Of a DNA stretch of 64,000 bases, positions 1-11,840 are shown in pieces; position 1 is the first letter of the stretch, and the number at the start of each line of letters is the position of its first letter. Both the position numbers and the translations under genes were made by a program. The DNA lies in NCBI GenBank assembly GCA_030280995.1, contig JASXTE010000015.1, forward strand, positions 2,715,001 to 2,779,000, read 5' to 3'. The stretch comes from Hemileia vastatrix. Its lineage: Eukaryota; Basidiomycota; Pucciniomycetes; Pucciniales; Zaghouaniaceae. The notes below the pieces were generated by a model. The model was not told where the DNA came from. It did not search any database and saw nothing but the letters and a program-made list of their open reading frames with translations.

Positions 1-101
1 GGTTGGTTGGTTGAGGTGGAAATATGTGTGTGTGTTTTTTTATTGATTGTTTCATTCATTCATTTATCTATCTATTCATCCATTCATTTAAAATAACATA
101 T

Positions 102-133
<32 letters not shown>

Positions 134-204
134 AGAAATAAAACAATAATGGAATATATATATATATATGTGTGTATGTGTGTATGTGTGTGGGGAGAGG
201 TGGG
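1..204. repeat. Simple-repeat flank of element A
   Basis: Short tandem motifs follow one another: GGTT units at 1-12, CATT/CATC units near 50-90, a CTA trinucleotide run near 100-135, a TA run and then TG runs near 155-200. No coding region or RNA gene is visible. The five bases before the first LTR (GTGGG) are not repeated after the second LTR of element A. Confidence 0.8.
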
Positions 205-1016
205 TGTCAGCCAGGCTGCTAGACTTACCTAGTGAAATAATTAATTATTTACTGGGTGAAGCCTCACCTTATTATTTTAATTATTTAATTATAAATTATT
301 TACATTAAAATTACTTATAATGAATTAACTCATTACAGAATGATAAAATTAGTAAATAATTAAAATTAAATATAAAATTGTCCCTTATATTTTTTATTCT
401 CTAACACTGTGCTCATTTGACAGGTTGGAAGAAATAAAGATTTACTTTAAAAAATAGATTTTAAATTAAAATAAAAATTCAATATTCAAATAAAAATAAA
501 TATAGACAAAAAATTCAAATTTCTTATTTAGAATTGTATTCCACAGTAAATATTAAATAAATTGATGTATTTCTGACATACTCTGAAAATACATCTTTTT
601 GACGCCTTCTTTTTAGAAAAACTTTATTATTTGAAAATACTACTTCTGGAATATTCTTTTTCTCTCTCTCTCATACTACTGTTTTTAAAATTTCATTGTG
701 GTGTTTTGTCCCTCCTTTGCCTACATAAGGCCTCTCTTTTTGTTGTTTTTTTAATCATCCAATTTACTTACTTATTTTTATTACAACTACTTACAAACTT
801 TTTATTATTATTTATTATTGCCTTAGTATTTACAGTAACACATAATTCTAATCCATTAATTTTTATAATAAATCCAACTCTTTACCTTTTATTATTTGAG
901 TAATTAATCTTTAAAGATAGGAAATTTCATACCTGAGTTTGAAATCCTTATAAAACTGTCGTTACCACCATTGGACCTCCCTATAAAACCTTCTAGAATT
1001 GAAAGAGACCTTGACA
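205..1016 (+). repeat. 5' LTR of element A
   Basis: 812 bp, from TGTCAGCC to TTGACA, matching 7924-8716. The promoter candidate is the CTACATAAGGCC stretch near 721, which lines up with clear TATA boxes in related LTRs (37846-37853 in D). A 90-residue hydrophobic open frame (631-903) is present in both LTR copies, but I treat it as LTR sequence that happens to be open, not as a gene. Confidence 0.9.
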
Positions 1017-1031
1017 GTTGGGAACCTTTCC
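1017..1031 (+). promoter_or_regulatory. Putative primer binding site of element A
   Basis: GTTGGGAACCTTTCC lies directly after the 5' LTR. The same place holds CTTGGAGGCCTTTCC in D and ATTGGGGGTCTTTCC in B, so TTGGRRRYCTTTCC is conserved in three copies. It does not read as the complement of an obvious tRNA 3' end with CCA, so the primer is unknown. Confidence 0.5.
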
Positions 1032-1157
1032 GAATCATTGATGGTGCATTGTTATCTTGAGGACCGGAGACCATGAGACCTTTGCCATTGAGGTACCTAT
1101 AAGGACAAGTGGACGACAAAAACAACAAACATCATACATCACGTGACTTATTTTTTT

Positions 1158-1230
1158 GCTGCAAACGGGAATTGAACCACGCTCCAAAACTTAGGCTTAT
1201 ATACTAACTAATAGTTATATATTTCCTGGA
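1158..1230 (-). other. tRNA-like remnant in the leader of A
   Basis: Read on the minus strand, a D-arm-like stretch (TTAGTTAGTATATAAGCC) is followed 29 nt later by a B-box-like GGTTCAATTCCCG. The spacing is about 3 nt shorter than in a normal tRNA. The T stem pairs poorly and no acceptor stem forms, so this is not a working tRNA. It may be a degenerate tRNA or SINE-like fragment, or chance. Confidence 0.25.
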
Positions 1231-1374
1231 AATTATTGATTACTATTTGTGGGTCACTTTGCACTCTTCATACTCTACGTATTTCCTTTTACTCAGCACT
1301 CTGTAAGTGGCATTAATTTGCTCATTTTACAGGGGGAGGTGTCTGGTAAATTGAAATTATTATTATTTATTTAT

Positions 1375-1760
1375 TTTCCTAGTTGAAAAAGATAGAGCAA
1401 TTGTGTTCTTAGTCCTAGAGCTAATAAATTTTTATTTTTTTTAAATTAATTGTAATTTTCAGTTGACTTTGTCCTGATAAATTAAGATTTTTTTTTTGTT
1501 CCAGTTGAAAAATTGTCCTGAAAATAAAAATTTTTAATTAATAAAAAATAAAACTATACTAAATTATTTCAGTTGACATTGAGTCCTGGTAATTAAATAT
1601 TTTTCAGTTGATTTAATTCCTGATAATCATCATAAATTTATTTGTTAAATTAAAAATTATTTTTATTTCTTCAGTTGATTTCTTGTAAATCCTGGTTATG
1701 AGATTAGTTTGAAGTAATAAATAATTGATTATTATTTTCAGTTGATTTTTCTCCTGAAGA
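1375..1760 (+). repeat. Degenerate leader repeats, CAGTTGA...TCCTG
   Basis: Seven units, spaced 40-80 bp, each show a T-rich run, then (C/T)AGTTGA, then 5-30 bases, then TCCTG or TCCTAG, near 1378, 1460, 1501, 1568, 1605, 1670 and 1737. Each looks like a 3' splice site followed by a micro-exon, and some end in a donor-like CCTGGTAA. Diverged units lie in the leaders of D (38530-38760) and B (48540-48645). Confidence 0.65.
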
Positions 1761-1858
1761 GTTTTATATTCTTTTTTTTTATTTTTCTTTTATATAGCAA
1801 AAATAAAACTGATTCACCTTATTGTTTCTTTCCCTCACTTCTGGTTAGATATAAAACA

Positions 1859-2477
1859 ATGACTGACCAAGGTTTTTCTGCTGCATTTGAAGATGAGCTG
1901 GATCTGATTGATTATGATGAGGCTACTTCTGTGAGTTCTCCTTTAACTACACAATTAGCTCAAATTAATAAATCATTGAACCAATCACAACCTGGAGATA
2001 GAGGAAGTGGAGATTCTGGTACAGACAAATGCCCAGGAACAAAAACCTTCAATAAACACCCCAGAAGAGCTTCCCAAAGGCTTCAAGATAAAAAAGATGC
2101 CCTTAAACCAGCAGGTAAAAATTCTCTCTACTCACATCAAGGAGTTGAGGACAGAAAACCTCAAGCTGAGGTCAAGGATAGACTGTCTAGAAGACAAGGT
2201 AAGAAAAATAGAGTCTTTTCTTCAAGAGAAGAAGAAACCTCCTCCTCCAAAAGCCCTTCCACAACTTGCCCCCCAGCAACAAGAAAAGGTGGAAGTCTCA
2301 AAGTGGTAGTGGGATTGGCTGAACATGCAGTGGGATTATCTGTCCCAACATCAACAGCAACAAGCACCTCAGGCAGGACCTTCAAGAACAAATCAGTTCA
2401 ATCCAACACCTCATCCCTATCAAGGAGGAAGAAAGAGAAAGAACAACCACATCCAAGTCTTTCCCAAGCCATGGTAA
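1859..2477 (+). pseudogene. ORF1 of element A (overlaps gag, probably spliced)
   Basis: The first ATG (1859) opens an acidic 24-codon segment ending before GTGAGT at 1931. An acceptor at 2022-2024 would join it in phase to a second frame that reads KIKKMPLNQQ, a leucine/charge-rich coiled-coil stretch, a proline patch, WDWLNMQW, PHPYQG and a final PW before TAA at 2475-2477. D and B show the same motif order and the same ending. One in-frame TAG at 2307 breaks it here. The 94-nt intron is inferred from D and B, where it is 55 nt; its branch site is less clear in A. Function unknown; the coiled coil suggests a structural or RNA-binding accessory of Gag. Confidence 0.55.
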
Positions 2478-5400
2478 GCCCCTCTATTGAGTCTCAAGTA
2501 CCATTTCTTGTAACTGATTCTGTTCCTTCAGGTAATTCTGGAAGAGAAGATGAGACTGTGAGACCTTTAGAGGCTGAGAACAGTAGAAAAATTGCTCAAA
2601 TTTCAAATGTATCTAATACTTTAGTTCTAATTTCTACTTCAATGATAAATCCTGATATGGCTATTATTGATGAAACAATTGAGCCTGAGTTTTATGAGAA
2701 TCTGGAAAGTTACTCTGCTTCCTTATTGAGAAACACTCCAGATGTAGCTAACATTAATGATGAATATTTGAGGGATATTATTGCTAAACAAAATCATACA
2801 ATGAACAACATGCAATAAACTCAGAAATATAATAGTTTTTTAACTGAACAGGGTTATCAAGCATTGAGGAGTGAGTTACAGAGAGTTTCTGATGATTTGT
2901 TTCATTACAAAGAAACCCATGAAAAGAAAGTTGCTTTATGGCAAAATATCAAAAATGATTTGTCTAAACTGAAAGATACTGTATCTACCTGTTTCCTGGA
3001 GCTAGAGGTAGATAAGATGAACCTGAAAAGATTGAGTGATCATTATTTATCTTTTCAAAATAAAACCCAGTTATCTTTTGCAACAGTCAATGAGGGTTTA
3101 TCTAGTCTTCCAAGAGTGAAAACCAGACTAACAACCATTGAAGAAAAATTGAATTCATTGTTTAATGATCAAAAATATTCTGAAACTTCTTTGAAGGAAC
3201 ATATGGTACAGGATGCTCCAAGTTTACCTGTTGCTAGTTCATCTAAAGTAAAATTAGATTCAGAAATGCCTGTTGATACCACTTAGTTTCCATCAAAAAT
3301 TGATGATGCACCAGGATCTTCTACAGAAGTATTAAACAATGAGATTGCTGCACAATTGGAAAAGTTACAGCTGCTTCTTACTCAGAAACAAGCTAATACT
3401 AAGGAGGCTACTTCAAATCAAAAGAATTGGCCAAAACTTGACCAGTACCCAACATTTGATGGTGTTTCTTCTTCTGATTGGCAGCAATTCATTTGCAGAA
3501 TTGATAACTTAAAAAATTCTTACAAACTCCCAGATGAGGAAATTGTGTCTAAGTTAATTTCTTTGTTTACCAATGTTGCCCTAATGTGGTATGAATCTGT
3601 TCTCCTGGATAGGAATGACTACTCATGGGAAGATTGGAAAAAATTGATTAAAGCACAATTTGGTGGCTCCAAGTTCAGGATGGCTCAACAAAGGCAGTAT
3701 GAGGAAACTAGATATAGCTCCCACTGATAAAAATATTGAGTTTTTTATGAAACTTGTAAAAATCTTGAGGGCAATGGACCCAAATATGGAGTTTGAGTTA
3801 TGGAAGGACAAGATCCTTTATAAATTGCCAATATCTTTGAGAGACTTGATAGTGGCTAGGACTGAGTTCTCCAGAGAACCTTCTTCTTTCATTAATACTT
3901 GAAATGAGATCCTTCTAAACAAAAAGTATGATGCCAGAAGATTCATTCCTAGGACCCCTTTGGAGAAATCCTCCACTTACCAACAGAAACCTCTGGAAAA
4001 GGTTGGTAAACCTTCTGCCCCTGTTGCACCAAAAAAGTATGCAGCAAACACTTGCTTCAAGTGCAACACGCCTTGGAAGAAAGGCCATGTTTGTGACAAG
4101 AGGATAAATCTTGTTGAACAAACTGAGGAGCAGGCTGATGAAACAATAGAACTTGATGATACTTCAAGTGATTGTGCCAGCAATATTTCATATGAATCTC
4201 AACAAGAAATCTTGATTCTGGAAGAAGATATTCATTATTTAAATACTATTGATATTGATAATAATGATTTATCTACAGTTGAGGATGCTGAGATCATAAG
4301 GAACATTGAGGATAGCTCAATTGTTATTTCCCCTCTCAAAGCACCAGTCTTGATGAATGGAACCAGAATTGAGGTTGTTCTGGATTCTGGAGCTGGAGGA
4401 AGTGTAGTATCTGAAAAAGCACTTGCTTCAGTGGATCAAGACTATAAATCAAAACATATGCCTATCATTTCTGAAAATTGGAGAGGTTATGGCTCTGTTT
4501 TGTCCCCCATTGGTAAATACAAAGCCACAGTGTTTTTTAAATATAACCAAGGTTTTGTAAGAGCTATTTGTGATTTTTTTGTCATGCAAAATGATAATTT
4601 AAGCAGTTGATTTATCATAGGAAATGACATTTTAACCAAATATGGCACAAAATTAGATCCTTCAAATCAATGCTTCACAATGGGGATAAATGGGAAGAGA
4701 AAATTTAAGATTTCCTCCCCCAAAAAATTGTTAAAAACAGAATTGAACACATGTAATTCTGTGATTCAATATAAAGGAAGGTCTACAAAGGAAATGAATG
4801 CTCTTATGTCTGAAATTCACAATGCTTCTTTTGGAGAACAACTTTCTGGTGAGGATAAAGATTCCATCATTAAATTGATTAAATCTTTTCCTATGGCTTT
4901 TGCTCATGGGTCACATGAGCTAGGATTAGTTAAGTACGAAATGAAACTTTCATTATCTTGTCCATTAACTGACATAACACCTAGTTTGAAGAAGAAACCT
5001 TACCCTGCTTCTCCTACAAAGTGAAAAGATATTGAGGATAATATCTCTACCCTTTTAAAAATGAATATTATTGAAAAGGTAGTTGAAACACCTAAATATT
5101 GTGTTATCTCACCTGTCCTAATTTCTTATGAGAAAGATAGAGCCAGGTTATGTAGTAATTATAGAGCATTGAATACTTATACTGTTAATGATATCTACCC
5201 TTCACCTAGAATTAGCTCTATACATGCTACCTTACAAGGTGCAAAATATATAAGATGCTTGGATGGTAACAAGGGATATCACCAGGTACCTGTTGAGAGG
5301 AATTCCCAGAATTTTCTGATGATTTCTACTCATATGGATATTTATAAGTATATTAGGATGCCATTTGGTCCTAAAGATTCCCCTTCAGTTTTTCAAAAAG

Positions 5401-7886
5401 TTATGGATAACACATTCCATCAGGAGATGATTGAAGGATGGCTGATGGTTAATATTGATGATATCATTATATTCTCAAAAACATTTGAGGACAATCTCAA
5501 CCACCTGTGTAAAGTGTTCCACAAAATGGATGAAATAAATATGACACTTGCTTTGAAGAAATTAAAATTTGGTTTTCATTCCTTAAAAGTGCTGGGTCAT
5601 GTTGTTTCAGGGTTACAGATATGTGTTGACCAAAATAAAGTGGCAGCTATACAGCAGGTGAAGGCTCCTACCACGGTTAGAGAGCTCCAGAGTTTTTTGG
5701 GAATGTGTGGATACTATAGACAGTATATTAAAAATTACCAAGTCATAGCTTTACCCCTTACCCAACTGACTAGAAAGGATGTTGCTTTTGTCTGGAATAG
5801 TGAAAGACAGAGAGCTTTTGACACTATGAAACACTGTTTGATGTCAGCACCAATTCTTGCTTTACCTGACTTTAATCAACCATTTGTTTTGTGCACTGAT
5901 TCCAGTTTTATTGGTCTTGGTGCTTCCCTCCACCAAAAACAAGTGATGAATGATAAAGTATCAGACGTAGCAATTTGTTATATTTCAAGAACCTTGAGAA
6001 ATAGTGAATTGAAATATGGTGCCACTCAGCTTGAATGTTTAGCCGTAGTGTGGGCTCTAGAAAAGCTACATTATTACATAGATGACCAAAAATTTGAACT
6101 TGTTACAGACTGCAGTGCAGTTAAATCCCTTTTAAACTTGAAAACACCTAACTGACATATGTTCAGATGGAAGTTAGCTGTTCAGGAATACAGAGGGAGA
6201 ATGACAATTATTCATAGGGCTGGTATTGTTCACTCAAATGTGGATTTGTTATCAAGGTTTCCTTTGCCAAATGATGACTCTAATTATGCATATGATTCTA
6301 AGGATGAGATAGTTCACATTCATGGGATATATGTGGTTGATATGGAGGAAATTAAAGCTTATTCTGGATTCATATGATAAGGACACCGATTTGAAAAAGT
6401 TATGCACCATATTAAATGATCCAAAGAATGCTTCAATACAAGCATTAATTAAACCCTTCCAACAAAGTACCAAAAGCTTTGGAGAAAGGTAAATTTTCAA
6501 TTGATGAAAGATATCCATATTATAGAAGAAATTTGAGTAATGTCATTGTTATTCCTCCTTCTATGAAAGAAATCATCTTGAAAATTTGCCATGATGACAT
6601 GTTAGCTGGACATTTTGATCTTGAAAAAACAATGATCAGAATTAAAAACACTGCTTGGTGGGTTAATATGTCTGAAGACACCAAATTATATGTTGAATCT
6701 TGTGATTATTTCCAAAAATCAAAAAGATTGACTGGTAAGAGAGCTGGATTAATGCAACATATTAAACCTCCTGATACACCATGGCAGATAATAAACATGG
6801 ATTTTGTAACAGGATTACCTATATTCTGGAAAAGACAGTTATAACTCTTGTTGGGTTATTGTGGACAGATTCACTAAAATGTGTAAGTTTATCCCTACTC
6901 ACAAGAATGTTTCTACTAAAGAATAAGCTTTCTTATGGTGGTCTCATATTTTTAATTCTGCTGGTTTTCCTGAAGCCAAAATCTCTGAAACAGACCCTAA
7001 ATTTACTTCTGAATTTTGGATGTCTCTGATGGATGTTTGTGGTTGTGATCTGAACCTATCTACTGCCCATCACCCTCCAAGTGATGGATTAGCTGAAAGA
7101 ATGATTCAGATTATAGAGGACATGATAATAAGGTACTGTGCCTTTGGCCTTGAGTATAAAGACAATGACAGATTCACTCATGATTAGGTTACTTTACTGC
7201 CTGGGTTGGAATTTGCTTATAATAGCACTGTTCATTTTGTTACTCAAAGAAAGCCTTTTGAGCTCTGGCTTGGATATGTTCCAAATACTCCTGCCCAAAT
7301 TCTCAATAATAAAATACCTAAATTGGATTTACATCCTGGTGTAAAATCTTTTCTTCAAATGCAACAACTTTGCGGAAGTCATGCTCAAAAATGAATTGAA
7401 AGATCATTTGAATATGAGAAGAAGAGATGGGAAAAATCCCATAAAGAATACACTTTTAAAAAGGGTGATGAGGTGTTGATTTCTACAGTCCACTTCAATT
7501 TACAAGGTAATAACAAATTGAAAGACCCATTTGTTGGTCCATTTGTTGTAAGAAGAATGGTTGGTGATAATGCAGTTGAAGTTATTTTGTATTCTCCATA
7601 TGACAGAAAACATCCTGTTTTTCCAAAATATATTTTAAAGCCTTATACATCCAATAGTGATTTATTTCCCAAAAGGAGGGGAATACCAAAAAAAACCCCT
7701 AATGAAATCACTGAGACAGCAGAAATTGATAAAATTCTAAATGACAGAATAGTTACTGATGAACAAGGTTCAGAATACTTATTGAGATTCAAGAATAAAT
7801 CTTCTGAATATTATTCTTGGATACGTGTAAAGGAAATATCTAATCTTTCTACTCTGCTAAAGAAATATAAAAAGAAAAAAGCATAG
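2471..7886 (+). pseudogene. gag-pol of element A, broken
   Basis: The pieces align in order with the intact 1955-residue protein of B. The capsid-type Gag domain lies near 3420-3910 (NWPKLDQYPTFDG). A zinc knuckle CX2CX7HXC is near 4053-4094. The protease is near 4380 (LDSGAGGSVVS). RT covers about 4990-5700 and has NIDD where B has YIDD. RNase H lies near 5890-6260 and ends NVDLLSR. Integrase covers about 6560-7130, and a GPF/Y plus chromodomain-like tail ends at 7886. Stops at 2816, 3284, 3725, 4608, 5022, 6153 and 6375, plus several frameshifts, interrupt it. The likely original start is the ATG at 2471 (CCATGG), which overlaps the ORF1 stop. Confidence 0.9.
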
Positions 7887-7911
7887 CATTTTTTATTCAT
7901 TGGTTTTTTTT

Positions 7912-7923
7912 AGAGTGAGGGAG
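7912..7923 (+). promoter_or_regulatory. Polypurine tract of element A
   Basis: AGAGTGAGGGAG directly precedes the 3' LTR, after a T run. The same tract precedes the 3' LTRs of B (GGGGTGAGGGAG) and C (AGAGTGAAAGAG). Its expected role is priming of plus-strand DNA. Confidence 0.8.
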
Positions 7924-8716
7924 TGTCAGCCAGGCTGCTAGACTTACCCAGTGAAATAATTAATTATTTACTGGATGAAGCCATGCCTTATTATTTTAAT
8001 TATTTAATTATAAATTAGTTACATTAAAATTACTTAAAATGAATTAACTAATTACATAATAATAAAATTAAATATAAAATTGTCCCTTATATTTTTCATT
8101 CTCTAACACTGTGCTCATTTGACAGGTTGAAAGAAATAAAGAATTATATTAAAAAATAGACTTTAAATTAAAATAAAAATTTAATATTCAAAAAAAATAA
8201 ATATATACAAAAAATTCAAATTTCTTATTTAGAATTGACTTCTACAGTAAATATTAAATAAACTGATGTATTTCTGACATACTCTGCAAATAAATCTTTT
8301 TGATGCCTTCTTTTTAGAACAAATTTATTTTTGAAAATACTCCTTCTGGAATATTCTTTTTCTCTCTCTCTCATACTACTGTTTTTAGAATTTTATTGTG
8401 GTGTTTTGTCCCTCCTTTGCCTACATAAGGCCTCTCTTTTTGTGGTATTTTTAATCACCCAATTTACTTACTTATTTTTATTTCAACTAATCACAAACTT
8501 TTTATTATTATTTATTTTTGCCTTAGTATTTACATTAACACGTAATTTTAATCCATTAATTTTTATAAGAAATCCAACTCTTTACCTTTTATTATTTGAG
8601 TAATTAATCTTTAAAGATAGGAAAATACATACCTGAGTTTGAAATCCTTATAAAACCATCGTTATCACCATTGGACCTCCCTATAAAACCTTCTAGACTT
8701 GAAAGAGACCTTGAAA
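7924..8716 (+). repeat. 3' LTR of element A
   Basis: 793 bp, TGTCAGCC to TTGAAA, colinear with the 5' LTR but with scattered substitutions and indels. It ends where the satellite begins. Confidence 0.9.
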
Positions 8717-10547
8717 ATTAATAATAATAATATTATTATTTTGCTTGGAAAAAAGATGATGTTTTTATCTCTTTTATTTTTTGGTTTCTGAGTTAGTTGT
8801 TTTTGGAATTTCTTTATTTTATTTATTTATTTTAATTTTAATTTTATTTTTAGTTTTAGTTTTTAGTTTTTAGTTTTTAGTTTATTATTTTTATTATCAC
8901 TATTTATTATTATTATTATTATGGTTGGAAAAAAGATGATGTTTTTATCTCTTTTATTTTTTGGTTTATGAGTTGGTTGTTTTTGGAATTTATTTATTTT
9001 GTTTATTTTTATTATAGTTTATTTATTTTTATTTTTATTTTTAGATTTATTTTTAGTTTAAGTTTTAGTTTTTAGTTTATTATTATTTTATTATTATTAT
9101 TATTATTATGGTTCAAAAATATGTGATGTTTTTATCTCTTTCATTTTTGGTTTATGAGTTGGTTGTTTTTGGAATTTATTTATTTATTTATTTTATTTAT
9201 TTTTATTTACTTTTTTTTTTTTAGTTTTTAGTTTTTAGTTTATTATTATTATATTATTATTATTATATATTATTATTATTATTATTATAGTTGGAAAAAA
9301 GATGATGTTTTTATCTCTTTTATTTTTTGGTTTCTGAGTTGGTTGTTTTTGGAATTTATTTATTTTGTTTATTATTCATTATTTGTTTTATTACTTTTAC
9401 TTTTACTTTTATTTTTAGTTTAAGTTTTTAGTTTTTAGTTTATTATTTTTATTATTATTTTTATTATTATTTTTATTATTATTTTTATTATTATTTTTAT
9501 TATTATTTTTATTATTATTATTATTATTATTATGGTTGGAAAAAAGACAATGTTTTAATTTTTTTAATTTTTTGGTTTCTGAGTTGGTTGTTTTTGGAAT
9601 TTCTTTATCTTATTTATTTATTTATTCTTTTACTTTTATTTTTATTTTTATTTTTAGTTTTTTGAATTTTAGTTTTTATTTTTTATTTTTTAGTTTTTAG
9701 TTTTTGGTTTATTATTTTTATTATTTTTTATTGTTATTATAATTATTATTATTATGGTTGGAATAAAGATGATGTATTTATCTCTTTTAGATTTTGGTTT
9801 ATGACTTGGTTGTTTTTTGAATTTATTTATTTTGTTTATTTTTATTTTATTTATTTTTATTTTAAGTTTTATTTTTATTTTTATTTTTAGTTTTTACTTT
9901 TTAGTTTATTATTATTTTATTATTATTATTATGGTTCAAAAAAAATAATGTTTTTATCTCTTTTATTTTTTGGTTTCTGAGTTGGTTGTTTTTGAATTTA
10001 TTTATTTTATTTATTTATTTATTTATTTATTTTTTTACTTTTATTTTTATTTTTATTTTTTAGTTAATTATTATTTTAGTTTTTAGTTTTTATTTTATTA
10101 TTATTTATTATTATTATAATAATAATAATAATTATTATTATGGTTGAAAAAAAGATGATGTTTTTATCCCTTTTTTTTGGTTTCTGACTTGGTTGGTTTT
10201 GAAATTTATTTTTAATTTATTTATTTATTTTTTTACTTTTATTTTTATTTTTATTTTTAGTTTTTAGTTTTTAGTTTTTAGTTTTTAGTTTATTATTTTT
10301 ATTATTATTATTATTATGGTTGGAAAAAAGATGATGTTTTTATCTCTTTTATTTTTTGGTTTCTGAGTTGGTTGTTTTTGGAATTAGTTTATTTTATTTA
10401 TTTATTTATTTATTTTACTTTTACTTTTACTTTTATTTTTATTTTTACTTTTACTTTTACTTTTTTTAGTTTTAGTTTTGAGTTTTTAGTTTTTAAGTTA
10501 TTATTTTTTATTATTATTATTTTTATTATTATTATGGTTGGAGCTTT
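8717..10547. repeat. Composite AT-rich satellite, block 1
   Basis: About ten imperfect units of 180-240 bp. Each has a conserved core of roughly 90 bp beginning ATGGTTGGAAAAAAGATGATG and running through a TTTTTGGTTTCTGAGTTGG stretch. Variable runs of TTTA/TTTTA, TTTTTAG and finally ATT follow. No gene is present; open frames here are low-complexity artefacts. Confidence 0.9.
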
Positions 10548-11011
10548 GTGACTGTGTTGAGCTTTCTATAGTCAACACACAACCTAAGGCTACCGTCTTT
10601 TTTGGTTACATAAAGAACAAGGGAGCCAGTTGGTGATTTACTGGCTCTGATGAAACCTTTGGCTACATTCTCTGAAATGTAGTCTTGAAGAACTTGAGAT
10701 TTGTCCTTTGACAAAGAATAGACAGGAACTGCCGGAGGTACTGGACCTATTAACTTTATTTGAAGGTTGTAGGGTCGATGAGGTGGTAGCTTATTGGCCT
10801 TGCGGATTGAGAAAACATCGAGGAAATTGTGATAGATTTCCAGTAGAGTTGATTTAATGGCTTCAACATTGATTTGGTTGTCCTCATCATCTTCCAGAGA
10901 ATCTGTTGAGGGAAGACCAGAATTGAGAGAGCATAATTCAACTACTTTGAGGCAATTTAAATCCTCTTTGAGGGAAGTTATCGAGCTAGAAGGGTAAGCC
11001 AATTGCTCATT
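10548..11011 (-). pseudogene. RT fragment of element I (family 2), left of G
   Basis: Minus-strand reading gives the start of a gypsy pol: an acidic linker, LPPHRPYNLQ, then [15 protein letters not shown] and [15 protein letters not shown] of the RT fingers. It is cut on the left by the satellite and on the right by insertion of G. It continues at 20656 after the TCATT duplication (11007-11011 and 20656-20660): the two edges join to match the uninterrupted sequence of G near 17761-17800. Confidence 0.88.
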
Positions 11012-11823
11012 TGTCACCGGACAACCTACACACAAGGTTGAGGGTGTTCCTGGAAGTGAGATGGAGGGTGGAGTTTAGAAACTTCTTCAAAGCACAGAGG
11101 AAATGATTGAAGAAGTGATACAAAAATGACTCAAAGGAAGAGCTACTGCTTCGAGATATGTTCTATAAGAATTCTAATATAATTTAAAGGTAATATTAAT
11201 ATTCTTAAGATCTCACAAAGGGTTGTAACTCAACAATCAAAGATTTAGAATTTAGAAATGACTACTGAGAAAAAATAAAGAAAGATACACTAATAATGAT
11301 TCAACCTGAAGCTTTACCACTATTTACTATATATATGTTTTTTATAATTTAATTCTAAAGAAACGTCAAAGCAAAATCCAACCCCTTTTATATCTATTAC
11401 TCCTCCTCGCATTGACCTCATACCCATCCATCATTCCGCACACCACTGACCACCAAAATTACACCCGTTACACCTGGACCCTCCTCACTAACATCTGTTA
11501 ACCCTTTAATCCTCCACTAACCATTCCGTCCATGCTCACTAGCCCTTTTAATAATCCACAGACACTTAATAAACCTTTTAGCAGACTATTACATTGACTA
11601 TTGCGCTGTGCATCGCTTATTGAGGAAAAGACTAAGACACACTATTGAGAGATTGACTAATTTAGATTTAGAGTTTAGGCTAGCGCGGTTGAATAGTGAG
11701 TACACAAAGGAAAGTTGCAGTTGCTATGTAGAATTGCTTTCTGTGCTTTGAGTATGGATTTAGACCTCTGTATTATTGATTTAATGAGCTGCTTTTGCCT
11801 CAAGTGTCACATGGCGCGTGAAA
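11012..11823 (-). repeat. 3' LTR of element G
   Basis: 812 bp. In element orientation it starts TTTCACGCGCCATGTGACA, where sister copies start TGTCACGC, and ends GGTGACA. A TATAAAAGGGG promoter box lies near 11386-11396 on the minus strand. No clear polypurine tract lies inside the element next to it, unlike family 1. Confidence 0.9.
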
Positions 11824-11833
11824 GATGCCTGGG

Positions 11834-11840
11834 TATAAAA
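11834..11840 (+). promoter_or_regulatory. TATA box of the antisense gene in G
   Basis: GGGTATAAAAAC lies 10 bp outside the 3' LTR and 83 bp upstream of the antisense ATG at 11917. Copy H keeps the same box at 32378-32384, 94 bp from its ATG. It points away from the LTR into the element, so it can drive only the opposite-strand gene. Confidence 0.6.

Larger units (their letters stand above)
205..8716 (+). mobile_element. Element A: decayed family-1 Ty3/gypsy retrotransposon
   Basis: Two LTRs flank a leader, a gag-pol coding region in normal gypsy order (gag, zinc knuckle, protease, RT, RNase H, integrase, chromodomain-like tail) and a polypurine tract. The LTRs have drifted apart by substitutions and indels, and the coding region has many stops and frameshifts, so this copy is old and inactive. 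It shares LTR ends (TGTCAGCC), polypurine tract and protein with copies B and C. No target duplication is seen. Confidence 0.93.

Noticed and set aside
631..903. 90-residue hydrophobic frame in the 5' LTR of A (also 8331-8603)
   Set aside because: Appears twice only because the LTR is duplicated; AT-rich sequence often stays open in one frame and there is no family support.
2474..2531. 58-nt intron GTAAGC...TTCAG at the gag start of A
   Set aside because: Looks intron-like, but joining the ends places TAA in the ORF1 frame, and the gag frame is open through it in A; the ATGGTAA overlap explains the site better.
8717..10547. Regularly spaced repeats as a CRISPR array
   Set aside because: Unit spacing and spacers are low-complexity microsatellites, units vary in length, no cas genes, and the sequence is eukaryotic.
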